NCBI GenBank assembly: GCA_024362935.1
Contig: JANCRA010000003.1
Coordinates: forward strand, 9,228,001 to 9,292,000
Direction of reading: 5' to 3'
Origin: Setophaga petechia
Taxonomy: Eukaryota > Chordata > Aves > Passeriformes > Parulidae
DNA: 64,000 nucleotides
Notes under the pieces: generated by a model
Told to the model about the DNA's origin: nothing
The model's input: the letters and a program-made list of their open reading frames with translations, nothing else
Databases searched by the model: none
In this document: positions 36,511 through 64,000 of the stretch, piece after piece
Layout of the letters: each line of letters opens with the position of its first letter
Position numbering within the stretch: position 1 is the stretch's first letter
Translations under genes and position numbers: made by a program

Positions 36511-39500
36511 AGCTTTCCCGCACGTCCCCGTGCTGCTGGGGACTGAACTGCCACCGCGTGGACATTCTGCCAACCTGCACATTCCCGGGAAAAGGCGAGG
36601 AGCGAGAGAGATCTGGGAGCCGACCACAAGCGCAGAGAACTGAAAACTCTTAGGTGAAGTTCCAAGATGAATTTGAAAAGCTGGTGAGACATAGGGTTGA
36701 TCCGAACTCCTACTCTCTTTTGCTTGGTTTTGCATAGCTATCTAGGTTTGAAAACTTTCTCTTCTGTCTCTGAAGGTGCAGCATTGTTTAAGTTGTAAGT
36801 GAGGACAGCAAGGAGAAGGAGAGCATAGGCAGCTCTTGTCTGGGAAATGCCTTCAGCGGCACACAAATAGCCAGAGGGCTGGGCGTCCTGGTCACTCAGA
36901 ATTTACCACGGCAGATGTGGACAGGAAAACTCTAATAACAAGTTAGTAATGATAATAATGAAAAATTAGCTGATCTAAAATCAGACCTCTAGCCACAGAT
37001 TGATATAGCTGGGTATAGGAGTCAAAACAAAACCTGCAGTGGGTTAGGTGTTACTTACCCAGCAATGCCAAATACAGCCCTTTGCAGTGATTTTCACCCT
37101 GAGTCAGTTGTCCCCCAGCCCTTATATACTGAGGTCCTGATCATTCTCAGTCAATAAAAATTTCCAGCATGGAGTGGACAAGTGAATGGCAAGATGTTAT
37201 TAGGAACAGTCTAAGGGTTTAGTGATTGCCAACAGCTAATGCCCCTGAGGAACAAACTACTTGATGTGATACTTGTACAACTGCCTGAACACTACAGCTT
37301 TTTTTTTATTGCCTTTTTTTTTTTTTTGGTTAAAAATAGCATCCCTATTTACCACATTATTGCAAAGGAGTGATTGCCATTTCCATCATAGCTGCTTTTC
37401 TGACAATGTTGAAACATTGCTCGAGGCATCTCTATATCTGCACCTGTGCCCCAGACATGAGAGCTTTGGGAAAGTCATGTACGAGGCAGCAAGGTATGAA
37501 CACACATCAAATGGGCTCCTTGTTTTATTGGTTTACAGAGGAAAAAACCCTATGTTTTCTTAAAGCTTACATTTGGAATACAGTTAGAAGTTGTCAAAAG
37601 ATGCTTACATCTCTTTTCCTATAGAAAAATGTGTGTTTATGTTTGAAAGTATCTAAGAGGGCCAATGCATCTCACATGCCAAGCTGGCCTTTACAGAGGA
37701 CTACTGGCATGTTTCCAATACAAAATCAGACTTGGATATTGATACTTGTGACTGTTTTTCTCCTCTGTGCTTCTGAATTTCTATGTTGACCACACCCAAA
37801 CAGCGACAGGCTGAGCTCTCCTACAGAGGGATGGATTTGTGCTGGGGACTGTTCCCCCCACAGCTGCATCAATGCTAACTCGTGAAAGAGGCAGGCTGAG
37901 CTGGGCACAGCCCTGGGAGTGGTTTGGGCCCTGGGGCAGGGCAGGCATTCAAGAGCTGCTGTTCCCCCTTGGCAATCATAAAGCCCAACACAAAGGTCTA
38001 ACTGGCAAGAGGCTGATAGGGGAGATAAAGGCAAGAGAAACACGATGGCAGCACGTGAAGCTGTGGCCCCAGGCTCACCTTTGCACCCTGTGCCAGTGCT
38101 ACCCACAGTGCCACCACTGAGCTTTCTGAACTTGAGCCATGTCTTCAGTACAATTTCAATGTCAATGGATTTCTCTTTGCTTGTTTAATGTGATACATGT
38201 GCCTCATGCTGTTCATACCCTGCAGCCTGACCTGGGCAGAGCCACAACCCCCCTGACATGGAGGATATCCTCATGGCATGCTCCAGCCAGGGCTCAGCTC
38301 CAGGAGAGTTTTGCCAGCATTTGAGTGGGAGCTCCTGATACAACACCCTACCTGTTTCACTATCCTTCCACTGCTTGAGCAGCAAGCTCTAAAGATTATT
38401 CCTCAATATGTTGGGAAGATTTATGTATTGGATTTCTTGGAAAGAGCATGGTAAGTTCAAATGAAGATAATGTCAATACTGCAGGCTGCAACACAACATG
38501 GCAGTGAGGGCTCAGGCTGGAGGCTGGGCACCACAAAGATGTAAGTGAAATTCCTGAGCTCCGGGCAGAGCTACTCTGCCTCAGAGGTAAAGACATGGAA
38601 AGGTTGAGTTTATACTGTTCCCTTAGAGATATGCTGGGTCCTCTATGCGATGCAGCTGTGCTAACTTAGGGAAAGCTATGTAAGGAAAAATGCAGGTGCT
38701 CCAGTTTCAGTCACGGAGTTGAATCAGGAGTCAAGGCAATAAATGATATTGCTACTAGACAAAACTTTGGCACTGCCACATAAGGAACTACAGGAGGAAG
38801 TCTGGTTGCACTGTGGGCTAGTTTAAGATTTATCCTAAATTAGCATCCAGGAAGTATACTGTCATGTTCAAGTGTAGCAGCAAGGCTTATTAGTTTATCT
38901 AATGCTTACTTGGTGTGACATCCTGCTATATAAAAATGATATCACTAAGAATCCTATTAAACAACAGATGAGATAGCAGGTATTTAAATGCATGCGTACT
39001 TATGTGCTTTAAATAGTACAGGCTCATCATTTAAATACCAGTGAACTAGACTGACAGATACCAGGAGTTAGAACAGATATATTTTAAGCTTGGAAGGGAC
39101 CACAATGGTCAGAAATATTTTGCCAGATCACAGCAGTGCACTGAGCTGGCAGGCACAAACATGCACACACAGCCATGTGTGCTGAGCTGGCTCGATCCTA
39201 TTTGAACAACTTCCCCACTCAGTGCAGGCTGGGAGAAGGGATAAGAGGGGAAAAAGCCCAGTACTTAGCAAGTCTTGTCTCTTTTTCTGCTAATAAATAT
39301 TTCCCTGTGGATCTGGCAGCACCCATGTAGCAGCATCACAAACACCTCACCAGCAAACACGGAGTGCAGGGCTCTGTGCCAGCACTGCCAGGCACAGCTG
39401 CTCTCACCCAGAGCTGGCTCCCCTGTCCCCTGGCTGCCACCAGAGCCTGTGTGTCACCCTGCCTGCCAGCCAGGGGTGCTGGAAATCCCCACCAGCAATA

Positions 39501-41453
39501 TTCAAGATGTACGTGGCCTCTGCTTGTTCTCAGGACGTTCAAACAGACTAAAGCAGGTGCAGGGTAACTAAGTTAAATTAGAAAAAGAATACTTAATAGT
39601 TAGGAAATGCTGATGAAATTCCTGCCTAATTTGTCTGTGGCAGACATCCTGGAATCACCTCAATTCCTTTAGGGTAACTTTTATTGTGCAGGTCTTTTTT
39701 TTCTACCCAGAAGTTTTCAAGTATAACTATGACCAAGGTTCTCTTTAGAATGTTTTAGACAGAGGGAGCTGAAATTTGGCTAAGGGTTCAAAAGAAGTGG
39801 ATTAGGAATTTGGAAAAAGAATTATTGTATCTTCACCTTCCATTTTCTTCCAGCCCTCTAGTTCCACCAGCTCAATAGTTTCCAACTCTTTTAACAGAAG
39901 AATTTACAAAGGACTCTTCTGTTCCCTGAACACTTTGAAGTGAATTTCTGCACTTGAAACAAATAAGTTTACAACTTCACTGCAAAGGGAAAGGCCTGAT
40001 AACAGTCTGGTGTGTGATGGCATTTGTAGGTTTTCAAACAAAATGAGAGTAGTACTTCTCAAAAGGCACTTTATGCATCTGTTCCTCCTTTATACTTCAT
40101 AAGAAGTAAGGAGAAATACTTTTTTTTTATCATCTGGTTTTGTGTATTGAAGGTGTTCTTTAATACCAAAAACAATTTAATGAGAATTTATCAGGAAGTT
40201 CAGGAAAAATATTTAAAACAGATTAATTTACCCTATATATGTTTTAGGCTTAAGAAGATACTGTCAACTTGAAATTGGGTTAAATTAAATATCCACAGTA
40301 AGGTCTCTAGATACAAGGTTTTGCTTGTGAACTTTTCTAGACACACTGGTCATTTTACATTTGAGGGGGTTTAGGGTTTTTTTTATTTTTTTGTCTTTCT
40401 CATGTTCTTGTGTGAGCAGCAGGACAAAACCTATCCTGATTACAGCAGGGAAAACAAATAACCAGGCCAAATGCTTTAATAAGACATGTGTCTCCCATTG
40501 TCACTCAGGTGAAAAACACATTTCAGACAAAATAGGGTTGCTTTTGTTTGCTTTTTTTTTAATATCCTCTAAAAAGGGGTAAATATTACTGGATTATTGC
40601 CCCAGTGCATTACCTCTTGTCTAGTTATTCACACCTGTGAAAAACTGAATGGAAAAACATGTACATGTTATAAAGTTTGGGAAAGTGAAAAAACATGTAC
40701 AAAAATATCTTCAGAACTGGATAATGATTCTGTGCATCTAAAAAGGGACAAATTTTCAATCCTGTTCATGTAAAAGGGGTTAGATTTTCTTTTTATTTAG
40801 GCTAATATAAACTGCAGAAATATTTTCCATGCAGTACACTATGGTTTCTTCTAAATCACCTGATTTTGCTTATCCTTGATGACCAATAGGTTTATACCAA
40901 TAAAAAGCATTACAGAAAAATAATTTTCCTTTAAACTAGTGAGTGGAAGGTTAAAAAAATATATATACTTTTGTAATTTGCAAAGGCACAGATTTAGAAA
41001 GGCACATCCTTAGAAACCTCGGCTTAGAGCTGCAGGTGGCAAAGCAAGGCAAACAATGTGAATGCTTCCATAAGAGTGAAACACAGTCATTTGGGAACTT
41101 ATTTTTTGGCAAAACATTGTGATGCACAGCTGAAGAATGCTGTATTTTGAAATGGGAAAGGGCAACAGGATGTATCTCTTTTCTGCTCTATAAAGGCTGA
41201 TGCTTGGGGGTTTCTCCCTACAAAAAACCCCACAGAAATGCAGCTCCTGCCCCACAACATACTCAATTCAGTGCTTCATTTTTCTTTTTTTTTGCCTCTG
41301 AGGCAAATGCATGGGGACGAACATGAAGAAAACATAAAATTACTTAGAACAGATGCAGCATCCCCATGGCAGGGCACACCCTCCTCAATACTGCAGCTGG
41401 TTTAGAGGGTTGGACAAGGGAGGGATGTCTCCAAGTCCCTCAGCTGGCTGTTG

Positions 41454-62119
<20,666 letters not shown>

Positions 62120-62127
<8 letters not shown>

Positions 62128-62385
62128 GGCTCTGCCGGGACACGGCCCGGGCACGGCCGGCCAGGGGAGCGCTGCCTCCGCCCCGCTCCGCCCGGCCCGG
62201 CCCCGCATGGCTCTGCCCGGGAACCGCCGGGCCACGGCCGGCCAGGGGAGCGTTGCCCCCGCCCTGCTCTGCCCGGCCCCGCTCCGCCCGGCCCCGCATG
62301 GCTCTGCCGGGGCACGGCCGGCCAAGGGAGCGCTGCCCCCGCCCCGCTCCGCTCCGCCCGCGGCCCCGGGGCTGGCAGCGCCCGC
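62120..62385 (-). repeat. GC-rich tandem repeat, about 3 copies, including the HHIPL1 start codon
   Basis: A unit of about 81-91 bp recurs with cores at about 62121, 62202 and 62293. Each contains ccccgcatggctctgcc, a cggccggcca(a/g)gggagcg block and a run of ccccgctccgcccggcccc-type sequence. On the minus strand each copy presents an ATG (62127, 62208, 62299). The first two are in frame with each other; the third is not. Confidence 0.85.
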
Positions 62386-62560
62386 ACGGGCGGCACCGCC
62401 GCTCGCCGCACCCGCGGGTCTCCGCGGTGCCTTTGCACGGGAGGTTTTGTTTTGATTCCGCTCAGAGCGCAGCCGGGCAGGTGCTTGGCTGGACAGCCGG
62501 CACAGGGTGTCACACAGCACCGCAGTGGATCCTACTGGGAACTGATTCCTTAGACTGACT

Positions 62561-64000
62561 CCTCAAGGGATGTCTGCCGGACTCGGCTCTGCCGCTGAGG
62601 CTCTTGTGTGATCCAGACACGACAGAATAATGGCACTCGGAGTTTATGCGTGTGATGGACATGTTTAATAACAAGAAAACCCAACTTAGTACAACTAGTG
62701 CTTCTGTGTCCTTTGTCAATCTCATCCTGGGCTGACACTGATTAGATTTAGCTTTGAGGCTGGAAAGAAGAGGTCTAGTGTAGTCACTACACCCTAGGCA
62801 GCCTAGGTGACATACTTTGCTCTGTGAAGCACTCAGAATTGTGCTCCCTTGCCCAAACAAAATAAAACAAAACTGCTGAGGACACTTTCCTTACCCTAAA
62901 GTTGCTCATGGCACACCCCAGGAAAATAGTTACTCCGCATGCACATCATATAGCCATATCATGTGTGGTGTTATCAGCTAGTAAGATGGCACTTTTTTGC
63001 TATTAAACACAGCTAGCCAAAGTACATTGTGTATTTTAATATTAATACACCGACTGCCCCTCAAAGACAAAGAATGGAGTTCATGCTGATAGACTATTTC
63101 TGACTCCTACTTTGAGACCAAAGAACTACTGTACAGTGCACGTGGAATAAAAAATCACTGTGTGGCTTGGAGCATCCTGTCAGGAGACCATATGCATTAC
63201 ACATTTAATACAAGTTTATTTTCTCTCCATATGCTTATGTAACTACTGTTAAGGTCACTCCAAACTCTCCAAATGTGCAGGCAACCAGAATACCCAATGA
63301 TCTCAGTTGAGAATTCTCTGCCCTTTTATTTTTGGTCACTTAAAACCACTTTTTTCATGGACAACGTTTGCAAGTGCTTTGGAAAGCACATGATCAAGTT
63401 ACTGCCCCTGAAAAGTTTGAGAGCCATGCAAAAAATGAGTATGAAGTTATGCAACTCCATATTGCATAAAAACCTGATCTAAAGACATCTCCCTCTTCAG
63501 CCCAGCTAATCTTTTATTCCTGTGGTTAACACTGGCTGTTGTTTCAGTGTTTATAATGATTATTAGACACTGTTAATTAACACTGAAACAATGCTTAATA
63601 TATAAAGAATGGATCGCAGTAGCCAAACATATTCTGGATAATGAGATTTATCCTATAGCCTCTTGATTTGCTATTGGAGTTCTTGATTAGTTTGGCATCC
63701 ATGAAACGTTTCAGAAATGAAAGGAAAATTAAATGCTGAGCAAATTTAGCAGTGAGTTGTAGAACAAGAACTACAGACTAGGTCTGCTCATCACCGTGAA
63801 ACAGCATAAAATATCTTCTGGAAGTCCTGTGAGCACTTGCAATACACCTGCCGTGCCAGAGCTACCACTGTTTTGCTCTTCCAGGCAGGGCAATTATTTG
63901 GTGACCCCTCAGGCTGGGAACTGCTCAGCAATTCACAGGCAAGGCTCTGAAGCAGAGACTGGAGCTGCCTTGGTTTATTAGTGAGATCATTCAATGAAAG
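62561..64000. other. Upstream flank of HHIPL1
   Basis: AT-rich DNA beyond the CpG island. No exon of a neighbouring gene, RNA gene or repeat family was recognised. Confidence 0.6.

Larger units (their letters stand above)
35736..41453. other. Intergenic DNA between HHIPL1 and CYP46A1
   Basis: AT-rich sequence with a 24-bp duplication and the GGCTG array. The HHIPL1 3' UTR should lie just below 41454. A possible CR1 scrap at about 39085-39115 is too short to call. Confidence 0.6.

Noticed and set aside
39085..39115. Possible reverse CR1 scrap (cttggaagggaccacaatgg)
   Set aside because: Too short and isolated to separate from chance.

Overview
This is vertebrate nuclear DNA. It has multi-exon genes with GT-AG introns, GC-rich CpG islands over first exons, CR1 retrotransposon 3' ends and several solo retroviral LTRs. 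The CR1 and LTR types point to a bird, most likely a songbird; this is an inference from recognised repeat families, not from a database search.

Three protein-coding genes were rebuilt exon by exon, and all lie on the minus strand. From the high-coordinate end they are HHIPL1 (exons between 62127 and 41454; 9 exons, 787 aa), CYP46A1 (35149 to 22459; 15 exons, 501 aa) and a PKDCC-like secretory-pathway kinase (16481 to 8200; 7 exons, 460 aa). Every splice phase closes, every total coding length is a multiple of three, and no internal stops were met, so all three look intact. Each gene begins in a CpG island (about 61850-62460, 34570-35290 and 15750-16760).

HHIPL1-CYP46A1-EML1 is the gene order I recall for human 14q32. 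Here a PKDCC-like gene sits where EML1 would be expected to follow. In human, PKDCC lies beside EML4, the EML1 paralogue, on 2p21. The simplest reading is that this is the ohnologue of PKDCC in the EML1 paralogon, a gene absent from the mammalian version of this locus. No EML1 exon was recognised in the first 8.2 kb.

The three genes do not form a pathway. HHIPL1 is a secreted hedgehog-interacting-protein relative. CYP46A1 is the ER cholesterol 24-hydroxylase. The PKDCC-like protein should be an ER/Golgi or secreted tyrosine kinase.

The rest is introns and intergenic DNA. It holds five CR1 fragments, four solo LTR candidates (three of them in HHIPL1 introns, all four within about 75 bp of an exon), several microsatellites, small tandem duplications and a cluster of near-perfect hairpins in HHIPL1 intron 2. 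The most notable items are the extra PKDCC-family gene, HHIPL1 exon 4 bracketed by two LTRs, a GC-rich tandem repeat that copies the HHIPL1 start codon, the hairpin cluster, and an unexplained 267-codon ORF between CYP46A1 and the kinase gene.
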